Shown: in pieces, positions 16,737 to 25,741 of the stretch
Numbering within the stretch: the first letter of the stretch is position 1
Layout of the letters: every line of letters starts with the position of its first letter
Assembly: GCF_000190735.1 (NCBI RefSeq)
Contig: NC_015177.1
Location: forward strand, 930,001-994,000
DNA length: 64,000 bases
Direction: 5' to 3'
Source: Pseudopedobacter saltans DSM 12145
GTDB lineage: Bacteria; Bacteroidota; Bacteroidia; Sphingobacteriales; Sphingobacteriaceae
The notes under the pieces: model-generated
Database searches by the model: none
What the model was told of the DNA's origin: nothing
Seen by the model: the letters and a program-made list of their open reading frames with translations, nothing else
Position numbers and translations under genes: made by a program

Positions 16737-17984
16737 ATGGAAACTATAAATCATATATTAAAATCGGCTTCAGAAGCAACAAGGGTAATCAAGAATATCT
16801 CTGCTGCGAAAAAGGAAGAAATATTGATTGACTTAGCAAATGAGCTTTTACTTCATACCGACGAAATTATCGCTGAGAACAAAAAAGACCTTGCTAAAAT
16901 GGATGATAGTAATCCAAAAAAAGATCGCCTTCTTTTAAATGTAGAAAGAATAAAGGGATTGGCTGAAAGCCTGCGGGAAGTAGCAATTTTGGAAGATCCG
17001 ACCGATAAGGTTATTTCAGACAAAGTATTAAAGAATGGCTTACGTATTCAGAAAAAAACTGTGCCATTAGGGGTCGTAGGCGTAATTTATGAGTCCAGAC
17101 CAAATGTTACTATAGATGTAGCTTCTTTATGTATCAGATCCGGAAATGTTTGTGTGTTAAGAGGTGGTTCTGACGCTTACCATACCAATATTTGTTTGGT
17201 TGATATTATTAAATCAGTGCTTAAAAGAAATGGTGTAGATGAAAATATCGTTCAGTTATTACCAGTAGAAAGAGCGTTTGTGGCCGAATTACTAAACGCT
17301 ACAAAATATGTAGATATCATTATACCAAGGGGTTCTCAGCAACTGATTGATTTTGTAAGAGAGAATTCTAAAGTTCCGGTTATTGAAACTGGTGCAGGTG
17401 TTTGTCATACTTACGTTGAAGAAACGGCGGATTTGGATAAAGCGGTAAACATTATCACTAATGCAAAAGTAACGCGACCATCAGTATGTAATTCATTAGA
17501 TAGTATTGTTGTTGACGCAAAAGTGGCTGATGAATTACTGGAAAAAGTAGCACCTAAACTGGCTTCTTACGATGTTGAAATTTTTGCAGATGACAGATCT
17601 TATCAGGTTTTAAATAAAATTGGCTATAAATCTTTGCAAAAAGCGACAGAAGAGGACTTTGGCCGCGAGTTTTTAGACTTCAAATGTTCTGTCAAAGTAG
17701 TAGACAGTTTCGAGGAAGCAATGGAGCATATTACAGAGCATTCTTCAAAACATTCAGAAGCTATCGTTTCCAACGATCAGGAAAAAATTGAGAAGTTTAT
17801 GAATGACATAGATGCTGCTGCTGTTTATTCAAACGCGTCTACCAGATTTACAGACGGCGGAGAATTTGGCCTGGGTGCAGAAATTGGTATTTCAACTCAG
17901 AAATTGCATGCCAGAGGACCGTTTGCGCTGGAGAAATTGGTTACAGAAAAATGGTTTGTAACCGGCGACGGACAAATAAGATAA
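16737..17984 (+). CDS. proA: gamma-glutamyl phosphate reductase
   Basis: ProA reduces gamma-glutamyl phosphate to glutamate semialdehyde with NADPH, second step of proline synthesis. The 415-residue protein shows the aldehyde-dehydrogenase-like fold; the catalytic Cys is in RPSVCNSLDSIV, and GVIYESRPNVTID and ARGPFALEKL are family-typical. A terminator follows 17 bases after its stop. Confidence 0.96.
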   Translation: METINHILKSASEATRVIKNISAAKKEEILIDLANELLLHTDEIIAENKKDLAKMDDSNPKKDRLLLNVERIKGLAESLREVAILEDPTDKVISDKVLKNGLRIQKKTVPLGVVGVIYESRPNVTIDVASLCIRSGNVCVLRGGSDAYHTNICLVDIIKSVLKRNGVDENIVQLLPVERAFVAELLNATKYVDIIIPRGSQQLIDFVRENSKVPVIETGAGVCHTYVEETADLDKAVNIITNAKVTRPSVCNSLDSIVVDAKVADELLEKVAPKLASYDVEIFADDRSYQVLNKIGYKSLQKATEEDFGREFLDFKCSVKVVDSFEEAMEHITEHSSKHSEAIVSNDQEKIEKFMNDIDAAAVYSNASTRFTDGGEFGLGAEIGISTQKLHARGPFALEKLVTEKWFVTGDGQIR

Positions 17985-18001
17985 CATCAAGAAATAATGA
18001 G

Positions 18002-18034
18002 AAGGGAGATAATAACAGTTTTATCTCCCTTTTT
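18002..18034 (+). terminator. intrinsic terminator of proBA
   Basis: AAGGGAGATAA (18002-18012) pairs with TTATCTCCCTT (18021-18031), followed by a T run. Confidence 0.9.
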
Positions 18035-18066
18035 ATTTGACAATTAAATACCAGAAATAGAAAAAT

Positions 18067-18603
18067 ATGAAAATAGTTGCCTTTGCTGGTTCCAACAGCA
18101 GCAGATCAATCAACAAAAGTTTAGTAGAATATACATTACAATATTTTGAAGGCTCAGATATAGAGCTTCTTGATCTGAACGATTATGAAATGCCTATATT
18201 TTCGGTAGATAGAGAAAGAGATGGATATCCGGAAGAAGCTCACCAATTTCTTTCCAAAATAGAAAATGCCGACGCATTGATTATTTCTCTGGCAGAACAT
18301 AATAGGTCTTACTCTACGGCTTTTAAAAATATCCTCGACTGGATATCAAGAATAGAGAAACAACCTTTCTTTAATAAACCAACCTTATTAATGAGTACTT
18401 CTCCCGGTGGATATGGCGGAGGAAATGTTATGCAGACAGCAACCAAATTTTTTCCTCAGTTTGGTGTGGAGATCTTATCTACATTTTCCTTACCAAAATT
18501 TCATGAGAATTTTAAAGTAGGCGAGGGACTGATAAATGAAGAATATAAAGCTGAATTGGAAAAAGCAATAGATACTTTCAAATCAAAACTTGATTTAAAA
18601 TAA
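18067..18603 (+). CDS. NADPH-dependent FMN reductase family protein
   Basis: This 178-residue flavodoxin-fold oxidoreductase has the phosphate-binding loop AGSNSSRSINKSL at about 6-18 and the STSPGGYGGG loop at about 118-127. Members reduce FMN, quinones or azo compounds with NAD(P)H in the cytoplasm; the substrate here is open. It stands alone between two terminators. Confidence 0.88.
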   Translation: MKIVAFAGSNSSRSINKSLVEYTLQYFEGSDIELLDLNDYEMPIFSVDRERDGYPEEAHQFLSKIENADALIISLAEHNRSYSTAFKNILDWISRIEKQPFFNKPTLLMSTSPGGYGGGNVMQTATKFFPQFGVEILSTFSLPKFHENFKVGEGLINEEYKAELEKAIDTFKSKLDLK

Positions 18604-18636
18604 AAAGGAAGGCGGTTTTAAACCGCCTTCCTTTTT
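18602..18636. terminator. bidirectional intrinsic terminator
   Basis: A perfect 17-bp inverted repeat (18602-18618 with 18620-18636; GGAAGGCGGTTT core) with T runs on both strands. It overlaps the stop codons of the two convergent genes. Confidence 0.92.
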
Positions 18637-20026
18637 ATAGATATCCTAAAATCTTCAGGACTTGCTTACTATTTTGTTCCTCACCAAAAACTTCATAGTT
18701 AAAAGTTTCGTCTCTGTTCCTTCTGATCAGAACATGTTTAGGAGACGGGAGCAAACAATGGTGAATACCACCGTATCCGCTTAAAACCTCTTGATAAGCG
18801 CCTGTATGGAAAAATCCTAAATATTGCACCTTTCTTGTCTTCGGCATAAATACGTTGTTCATATGCGCTTCCTGACTGTAATAATCCTGTCCATCGCAGG
18901 TAATGCCACCCAGGTTTACTTTTTCATATTCAGAATCCCAATTGTTTATAGGCAATAGGATGTATTTTTGATTTAAAGCCCAAACATCAGGTAAGTTGGT
19001 AATAAAAGAACCATCCAGCATTAACCATTTTTCCCTGTCATTTTGTTGCTTTCTACCAAGAACTTTATATAAAATACCTGAAGCCTCTGCAACCGTATAT
19101 TTTCCAAACTCAGTAATAATATCTGGTTCCATTACATCGTGAGCAGCGCATATTTGTTTAATACGTTTCACGATTTCATTGATCATGTATTCATAATCAA
19201 AATCGAAGACCAAAGAATCTTTAAACGGCATACCACCACCGATATCTAAAGTATCCAACTCTGGATTTACCTTCTTGAATTTACAATAAAGCGTAACGTA
19301 CTTTTCAAGCTCGTTCCAATAATATGGCGTGTCAGAAATACCAGAATTAATAAAGAAGTGTAATAACTTGACTCTAAAATTAGGATTCTTACTGATTTTA
19401 GAATTATAAAAATCGATTACGTCTTCTTGTCTTATCCCTAAACGCGAAGTATAGAATTGCGAATTCGGCTGTTCTTCAGATGCTACACGAATACCCAAAT
19501 TACAAGGCGTGTCCATTTCAATCTCGTCATCGTACAAGTTGAACTCCTCCTTGTTATCCAATACAGGGATAATGTTTTTAAAACCATCGTGAAGCATATC
19601 AATAATATACTGCTTGTATTGGAAGGTTTTAAAACCATTACAGATAACGGTTATATCTTTAGTCACATTTCCCTTCTTTTCCAACGTATCAATCATTGGC
19701 ATATCGAAAGCAGAAGAGGTTTCCAAATGGATGTCATTCTTTAAAGCTTCTTCAACAATATGTCTGAAATGCGAACTTTTTGTACAATAACAATATTTAT
19801 AGGTGCCACGGTAATCGTTGTTTAAGATTGCCGTTTGGAACAGGATCTTAGCCTGTTGAATCTTTTTGCTAATAAGCGGCAGATAAGTGAAACGAAGTGG
19901 AGTACCATAGGTCTCAATCATCTCCATTAAGTTGAGATCATGAAAATATAATTCATCATCTATAATATCAAAACCTTCTTGAGGAAAACCTACACTAAGA
20001 TCTTGAAATTCTTGATAACTCTGCAT
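18635..20026 (-). CDS. arginine decarboxylase, fold III PLP type
   Basis: This 463-residue enzyme of the Orn/Lys/Arg decarboxylase class-II family (alanine-racemase fold) probably turns arginine into agmatine for polyamine synthesis. The PLP lysine is in KYCYCTKSSHF, and LDIGGGMPF and a GITCDGQDYYSQ active-site loop are present. It is shorter than the SpeA of E. coli but usual for Bacteroidota. Diaminopimelate or carboxynorspermidine decarboxylase are less likely. Confidence 0.85.
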   Translation of the reverse strand: MQSYQEFQDLSVGFPQEGFDIIDDELYFHDLNLMEMIETYGTPLRFTYLPLISKKIQQAKILFQTAILNNDYRGTYKYCYCTKSSHFRHIVEEALKNDIHLETSSAFDMPMIDTLEKKGNVTKDITVICNGFKTFQYKQYIIDMLHDGFKNIIPVLDNKEEFNLYDDEIEMDTPCNLGIRVASEEQPNSQFYTSRLGIRQEDVIDFYNSKISKNPNFRVKLLHFFINSGISDTPYYWNELEKYVTLYCKFKKVNPELDTLDIGGGMPFKDSLVFDFDYEYMINEIVKRIKQICAAHDVMEPDIITEFGKYTVAEASGILYKVLGRKQQNDREKWLMLDGSFITNLPDVWALNQKYILLPINNWDSEYEKVNLGGITCDGQDYYSQEAHMNNVFMPKTRKVQYLGFFHTGAYQEVLSGYGGIHHCLLPSPKHVLIRRNRDETFNYEVFGEEQNSKQVLKILGYL

Positions 20027-20306
20027 TCTCTATAAAATTTTGGCAAAAATGTAATTTTTAATTGAATAAATAGCTAGTAAAAAGTAAAAAATTGATGAGT
20101 TGATAGTTAATTATTTTCCAACGGAATACCTTTAATACATTAGTTAACGCATTACTGAATAAAATAATTGTTTATGCGTTGAATTACAGATGAATAGGTT
20201 CGGCATTTTTTCTCTATGTTTATCCATGTATTGCCGGCCAAATCCCGCATCTATTTAACTTTTTCTATCTTTTACCCTTCCAAACTCAAATTTGACTAAT
20301 ATTATC

Positions 20307-20314
20307 TATTTTTG
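20307..20314 (+). promoter_or_regulatory. -7 promoter box directly before argS
   Basis: TATTTTTG matches TAnnTTTG and ends four bases before the argS ATG. A TTTG at 20291-20294 is only 12 bases upstream, short for a -33 box. If used, the transcript would have almost no leader. Confidence 0.4.
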
Positions 20315-20318
20315 TGCC

Positions 20319-22091
20319 ATGATTTTTTTAGCACAAGCAATCAGTCAGGCTTTTAAAGCGTCGTTTGAAATAGATATAGAACCTTCCCAGATTACTTTAG
20401 AACAAACAAAAAAAGAATTCGAAGGGCATCAAACCCTAGTTGTTTTTCCTTTTGTAAGACAAACAAAGAAATCTCCGGAACAAACTGCTCAGATTTTAGG
20501 AGAATACCTTAAAGAAAATTATAAAGAAATAGAAAGCTTCAACGTTATTAAAGGCTTTTTGAATATTGTTTATTCGGATGCTTTTTGGTTGAATGTATTT
20601 CAGACAGAGATTTCAGCAGATGACTTTGCTCAAATGCCTTTTAATGGGGAAAAAGTAATGGTGGAATATTCTTCACCGAATACAAATAAGCCATTACATC
20701 TAGGACATATCAGAAATAATTTGTTGGGTTTTTCAGTTGCCGAGCTATTAAAGGCGAGCGGATATCAGGTTATTAAAGCAAATCTGGTAAACGACCGTGG
20801 AATACATATCTGTAAGTCTATGTTGGCATGGCAGAAATTTGGCAATGGAGAAACTCCCGAAAGTTCAGGCTTAAAAGGAGATCACCTGGTTGGGAAATAC
20901 TATGTAATCTTTGATAAAGAATACAAAAAAGAAATAGAAGGTTTAAAAGCCCAAGGCAAAACTGAAGAAGAGGCAAAGAAAGAAGCTCCATTAATTAAAG
21001 AAGCGCAAGCGATGCTATTAAAATGGGAGCAGGGAGATCAGGAAGTTATTCAATTATGGAAAACCATGAATTCCTGGGTGTATGCCGGTTTCGAAGAAAC
21101 TTATAAAGAATTGGGGGTTAACTTTGACAAGTTTTACTACGAGTCTGATACTTACCTTCTGGGGAAAGATATTGTAGAAGAAGGCTTAGCTAAAGGCGTT
21201 TTCTTCAAAAAAGAAGATAACTCTGTTTGGATTGACCTTACAGAAGATGGTCTGGATGAAAAACTGGTAAGGAGAGGAGACGGCACCTCAGTTTATATTA
21301 CTCAGGATTTAGGAACAGCTCAGCTTAAATATGATGAATTTGGCGTAGACAGATCCATATATGTTGTAGGAAACGAACAGGACTACCATTTTAAGGTGTT
21401 GTTTTTAATTCTGAAAAAACTGGGCAAAACCTGGGCTGATGGATTATACCATTTATCATATGGAATGGTTGACTTACCTAGCGGTAAAATGAAATCCAGG
21501 GAAGGAACTGTGGTAGACGCAGATGATCTGATAGAAGAAATGCGTGTTACTGCGAAAGAGAAAACAGAAGCGTTGGGAAAAGTAGATCATTTTGATGATG
21601 AAGAAAAGGAAAAACTTTATCATATGATAGGAATGGGGGCGTTAAAATACTTTCTGTTAAAAGTAGAACCGAAAAAGCGTTTACTGTTCGATCCGAAAGA
21701 ATCTATAGATTTCCAGGGAAATACCGGACCTTTTATCCAATACTCACATGCCAGAATAAAGTCTGTATTAAATAAAGCAGGTTACGATAATCAAAATATT
21801 TCAACTGTCAATCCTGAAAAATTGCAGGAAACTGAATTAGAACTGATTCAAGTTTTAAGCAGGTATCCGTCCGTATTAAACGCTGCTGCCAGAGATTTTA
21901 ACCCAGGAGCCATAGCCAATTATACTTACGATTTAGCTAAAGCCTATAATAAATTCTATCAGTCAGAAACGATTTTGAAAGTAGAAGATGCAGATTTGAA
22001 AACATTCCGATTAAAACTTTCTTATCATACAGCCGATACTATTAGAAAAGCTATGGCACTTTTGGGAATAGAAGTCCCTGAAAGAATGTAA
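20319..22091 (+). CDS. argS: arginyl-tRNA synthetase
   Basis: ArgRS charges tRNA-Arg. The 590-residue class I synthetase has an N-terminal add-1 domain (about 1-105), the HIGH motif as HLGH in SSPNTNKPLHLGHIRNN, a KMSKS-equivalent KMKSREGT, and the C-terminal DALR anticodon-binding domain (about 465-590; GPFIQYSHARI). The ATG at 20319 (MIFLAQAISQ) is preferred over a TTG nine codons upstream, which lies in the promoter. Confidence 0.96.
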   Translation: MIFLAQAISQAFKASFEIDIEPSQITLEQTKKEFEGHQTLVVFPFVRQTKKSPEQTAQILGEYLKENYKEIESFNVIKGFLNIVYSDAFWLNVFQTEISADDFAQMPFNGEKVMVEYSSPNTNKPLHLGHIRNNLLGFSVAELLKASGYQVIKANLVNDRGIHICKSMLAWQKFGNGETPESSGLKGDHLVGKYYVIFDKEYKKEIEGLKAQGKTEEEAKKEAPLIKEAQAMLLKWEQGDQEVIQLWKTMNSWVYAGFEETYKELGVNFDKFYYESDTYLLGKDIVEEGLAKGVFFKKEDNSVWIDLTEDGLDEKLVRRGDGTSVYITQDLGTAQLKYDEFGVDRSIYVVGNEQDYHFKVLFLILKKLGKTWADGLYHLSYGMVDLPSGKMKSREGTVVDADDLIEEMRVTAKEKTEALGKVDHFDDEEKEKLYHMIGMGALKYFLLKVEPKKRLLFDPKESIDFQGNTGPFIQYSHARIKSVLNKAGYDNQNISTVNPEKLQETELELIQVLSRYPSVLNAAARDFNPGAIANYTYDLAKAYNKFYQSETILKVEDADLKTFRLKLSYHTADTIRKAMALLGIEVPERM

Positions 22092-22109
22092 TCTATTGTA
22101 TCAGTTAGA

Positions 22110-22138
22110 AAAAGGGTGTTTTAAAACATCCTTTTTTA
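22110..22138 (+). terminator. intrinsic terminator of argS
   Basis: AAAAGGGTGTTTT pairs with AAAACATCCTTTT (one G-T pair), followed by a T run, 20 bases after the argS stop. Confidence 0.85.
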
Positions 22139-23083
22139 TTGCTGGTACATTTCTTTTTAAAGAGTCAGAATTCCTATTTAACTACACTAAGGTCAGCTCG
22201 GGATAACCTTGTTGATTTTCAGATGAATTCCCTTCAGAACTCCCGAATGCCAGTCAGGAAAGTTGAGCAGGACAAAAGTCGGTGATTAGGTTATTTACTA
22301 GCTCACGTTACTTACCCCTATGTCTTCTTCCGTCGCTATTTAGAACAAAATGTCTCTCTCTTTTACTTTAAGCTTAGTGTATTATTTCAATGGTAAAAGA
22401 GATTGCATACTAACATCCGTTAATTGCTGAAAAATCATTCAACCTAAATTATTTACCGTCTTATTTCCTGTTTATTGAGCGTTAAAGACTGTTTTTATCG
22501 AAAAAAACAAGAGTACCTACGGGATGAGAAGGGAGTGAGATGTTTTAAAGAAGCTTTTGAGATGTATTGAATTGATATTTGACATATAACGGGGCAAGAA
22601 CCCTAATTAAGTAGCTTAGTGTAAAAGAGATAGATAACTAAATGATATAATGTGATGCTGAAACAGCTTATTCCCAACTCACATTATGTTACGTTGAGCT
22701 ATTCCAATAGTTTAATGAGTAGCATGCTCAAAACTAACACTTTAATGTGCGACCATAGAAAGTGAACTCTTGCTTATTCGTCTTTTTCGCTTCTTCGTTG
22801 TATCAAGTCCACTAGTTTGTGGATTGATATGAAGAAAACAATAAAAGCCGTTTAAAAGCGGCTAAGCTATTATGTTTTTACCGTCAGAACCAAAGTTCGT
22901 CAATTATTTACCCTTTTTTATTAAAAAACCTACAAGGTAGAAATGAAGGTACGAAACAAGTAATTACAGTTTAATTTCTCTCATTGTTAGGAAATCTTGA
23001 GAAAAATATGATATTTCCCATGCTAGGATAATTTCATACATATCTATGAAAACATTAGCAAGTCTATTTGATAATACAGCTAA

Positions 23084-23091
23084 TACATTTG
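23084..23091 (+). promoter_or_regulatory. -7 promoter box for the symporter-lyase operon
   Basis: TACATTTG matches TAnnTTTG; it leaves a leader of about 45 bases to the ATG at 23142. A TTTG lies 13 bases upstream (23067-23070), shorter than the usual spacing. Confidence 0.45.
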
Positions 23092-23141
23092 TATAAAACA
23101 ACTTTAATTAGAAACCTAAACAAACAGAGGATAAATAGGAA

Positions 23142-24707
23142 ATGAAGAATCTTCCATTTTTAGACTTAGCCGTAATCGCGCTTTACCTGATAGGAATGGT
23201 ATTGGTAGGTGTGTTTTTTTCGAGAAAGAACCACAGTTCCGATGATTATTCCAAAGCATCGGGAAAAATTCCCGGCTGGGCTATCGGATTATCAATTTAT
23301 GCAACCTTTTTAAGCAGTAATACTTTTTTAGGCGTCCCGGGAAAAGCCTTTGGCGGCAATTGGAATGCTTTCGTTTTTAGTTTATCTATGCCATTAGCGG
23401 CATGGGTTGCAGCTAAATATTTTGTTCCCTTCTACAGAACTGTAGGCGAGGTTTCGGCTTACACCAATCTTGAAAAGAGGTTTGGTGCATGGGCGCGTAC
23501 TTATGCAGTCGTTTGTTTCCTTTTAACTCAGCTGGCCAGAATGGGGTCTATCTTTTTCGGAATTAGTCTTACTCTGCAAGCCTTAACAGGTTATAGTATG
23601 GAAACGATTATGCTGGTAACGGGAATCTGTATTATTATTTATACTGTTATGGGGGGAATAGAGGCGGTAATTTGGACAGAGGTAGTTCAAGGAGTATTAA
23701 AAACTCTTGGAGCAGTACTAATTATTTATCTGATTGTTGTAGATATACCAGGAGGATTCTCTAAAATTATAGAAGTTGGAAAAGCTGATAATAAATTCAG
23801 TTTGGGTTCATTGTCATTAGATTTTACCCAATCCACCTTTTGGGTTATCCTGTTGTATGGTTTCTTTATTAATTTAAACAATTTTGGTATGGACCAGAAT
23901 TATGTTCAAAGATACCATACCGCAAGAACCGCTAAAGAAGCCATTAAATCAGTTTGGCTATGTGTTTGGTGTTATGTTCCGGCTTCTCTACTTTTCTTTA
24001 TTATAGGGACTTGTTTGTATACATATTATCAATTACATCCAGATCTTATAGAGCCGGTAAAATTACAAGCCGCAGCAGAAAGGCTGGGCTCTGCCGCAAG
24101 TTCTTCGGATATAGCTGCTTTAGCAGCAAACCTAAAGCCGGAAGATTATGGAGATAAAGTAATGCCACATTTTATGGTAACCATGATTCCTACCGGATTA
24201 GTGGGATTAATCGTCTCGGCAATCCTTTCAGCAGCAATGAGCACCATAAGTTCAGGAATGAACGCATCAGCTACGGTATTTGCAGAAGATATTTATAAAA
24301 GATATTTCCGACCAAATATTACCGACAAACACAATATGAAATTATTACATGTCGGAACAGTCGTATTCGGTTTGGCAGGTATGATTTGCGGTATCGCCAT
24401 GATTGGAGTGAAAAGCATACTGGATATCTGGTGGCAGCTATCCGGAATATTTGCGGGAGGTATGTTGGGGTTATTCTTATTAGGATTAATCAGCAAACGT
24501 TCAGGGAATACCGAAGCTCTGGCTGCAACTATTGTCGGGCTTATGGTAATTTTATGGATGTCATTATCTTATTTGATTCCTCAGGAATACAGCTATTTGA
24601 AGAATCCTTTACACGCAAATATGATTATTGTAGTTGGAACATTAACGATTTATCTGGTAGGATCAATAATGACAAAATTCAAAAGCGAAACCGGCATTAA
24701 TAATTAA
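23142..24707 (+). CDS. sodium:solute symporter (SSS family)
   Basis: This 521-residue inner-membrane protein has about 13 helices and the SSS fold: LIGMVLVGVFFSRKNHSSDDY at the first helix/loop, YATFLSSNTFLGVPGKAF in the sodium-site helix, and AAMSTISSGMNASATVFAEDIYKRYF in the eighth helix region. It imports a small organic solute with sodium. The gene is 29 bases before a DapA-family lyase, so the solute is probably an acid that the lyase handles. Confidence 0.9.
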   Translation: MKNLPFLDLAVIALYLIGMVLVGVFFSRKNHSSDDYSKASGKIPGWAIGLSIYATFLSSNTFLGVPGKAFGGNWNAFVFSLSMPLAAWVAAKYFVPFYRTVGEVSAYTNLEKRFGAWARTYAVVCFLLTQLARMGSIFFGISLTLQALTGYSMETIMLVTGICIIIYTVMGGIEAVIWTEVVQGVLKTLGAVLIIYLIVVDIPGGFSKIIEVGKADNKFSLGSLSLDFTQSTFWVILLYGFFINLNNFGMDQNYVQRYHTARTAKEAIKSVWLCVWCYVPASLLFFIIGTCLYTYYQLHPDLIEPVKLQAAAERLGSAASSSDIAALAANLKPEDYGDKVMPHFMVTMIPTGLVGLIVSAILSAAMSTISSGMNASATVFAEDIYKRYFRPNITDKHNMKLLHVGTVVFGLAGMICGIAMIGVKSILDIWWQLSGIFAGGMLGLFLLGLISKRSGNTEALAATIVGLMVILWMSLSYLIPQEYSYLKNPLHANMIIVVGTLTIYLVGSIMTKFKSETGINN

Positions 24708-24736
24708 CTAAATAAATAAAAAACTGAATATATATA

Positions 24737-25678
24737 ATGGAAAAGAGAGAGAAAGGTTTTATTCCCGTTATGCTTACACCATTTAAAGATAATGGAGAAG
24801 TAGACTATAACGGTTTAATTAAATTAACAGAACTTTATATACAGGCAGGAGCAGCGGGTTTATTTGCAAACTGTTTATCCAGCGAGATGTTCGAACTATG
24901 CAAAGATGAAAGACTGAAAGTCGTAGACCAGGTAGTTCAGGTAGCTAATCAGGCAAATATTCCAGTTGTAGCTACGGGTACCTTTGGTGGTCCTATAGAA
25001 CAACAGGCGGATTTTGTTAAAGAAATATACAATACAGGTGTCGAAGCGGTAATTGGCATTACAGGTTTATTGGCAGAGGAAACCGATAACGACGCTGTTT
25101 TCAATGATAATGTTGAAAGATTATTATCCTTAACAGAGCAAATTCCTTTAGGTTTCTATGAATGTCCGGTGCCTTATAAGAGATTGATATCTGCCGAGCA
25201 ATTAGGCGGTTTAATTAAAACAGGACGTGTAACTTACCATAAAGACACCTGTCTGGATATCGATCAGGTAAGGGCAAAAATAGCAGCTACTAAAGGCTAT
25301 AATTTCGGTTTGTATGACGCTTATATGGTACATGCGGTAGAATCGTTAAAAGCGGGATCGGCAGGACTGTCTTGTATTCAGGGGAATTTCTATCCTGAAC
25401 TGGTAGTTTGGTTGTGCAAAAACTACGATAATGAATCTATAAAGGAACAAGTAGATCTTGTACAACAGTTTTTTACTAATAATATGGATGTTATGCATAA
25501 TGTATATCCAACCATAGCCAAGTATTCTTTACAAAGAAGAGGTTTCGATATATCTACTTTTACAAGAAGAGATGGAGTAGGTACTTTTAATAGTCAGATT
25601 AAGCAGGGAATTCAGGATTTGGATAATCGATATGCGGTTTTAAAAGATGAACTAGAGTTGTCTTTTACTTTAGCTTAG
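24737..25678 (+). CDS. DapA-family (dihydrodipicolinate synthase/N-acetylneuraminate lyase type) lyase
   Basis: This 313-residue TIM-barrel aldolase forms a Schiff base with a 2-keto acid. The catalytic Tyr is in GFYECPVPYKR and the Schiff-base Lys in VTYHKDTC. It lacks the usual GxTGE start of true DapA (here LSSEMFEL), so a catabolic or lyase role fits better. With the upstream symporter it forms an operon that probably imports and splits a keto acid or hydroxyproline-type compound. Substrate unknown. Confidence 0.82.
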   Translation: MEKREKGFIPVMLTPFKDNGEVDYNGLIKLTELYIQAGAAGLFANCLSSEMFELCKDERLKVVDQVVQVANQANIPVVATGTFGGPIEQQADFVKEIYNTGVEAVIGITGLLAEETDNDAVFNDNVERLLSLTEQIPLGFYECPVPYKRLISAEQLGGLIKTGRVTYHKDTCLDIDQVRAKIAATKGYNFGLYDAYMVHAVESLKAGSAGLSCIQGNFYPELVVWLCKNYDNESIKEQVDLVQQFFTNNMDVMHNVYPTIAKYSLQRRGFDISTFTRRDGVGTFNSQIKQGIQDLDNRYAVLKDELELSFTLA

Positions 25679-25707
25679 TGATTTAATTTTGATATAATTG
25701 GTGAGTT

Positions 25708-25736
25708 TAAAGCGGAGTTTTGGTTACTCCGCTTTT
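25708..25736. terminator. bidirectional intrinsic terminator
   Basis: AAAGCGGAGT (25709-25718) pairs with ACTCCGCTTT (25726-25735); T runs on both sides. It separates the convergent lyase gene and nupC. Confidence 0.9.
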
Positions 25737-25741
25737 TTATT

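Larger units (their letters stand above)
22092..23141. other. 1.05-kb gap without a recognisable gene
   Basis: Apart from the argS terminator and a promoter box before the symporter, this stretch is broken by stops in all frames and no frame looks like a protein. It holds a small hairpin, AGCCG...CGGCT near 22847-22864, with no gene before it, and no tRNA fold. It could be a decayed gene or hold an untranslated RNA. Confidence 0.6.

Noticed and set aside
20146-20180. AACGCAT...ATGCGTT hairpin before argS as a T-box or riboswitch
   Set aside because: Only 7-9 pairs, no T-box motif, no terminator; too weak to list.
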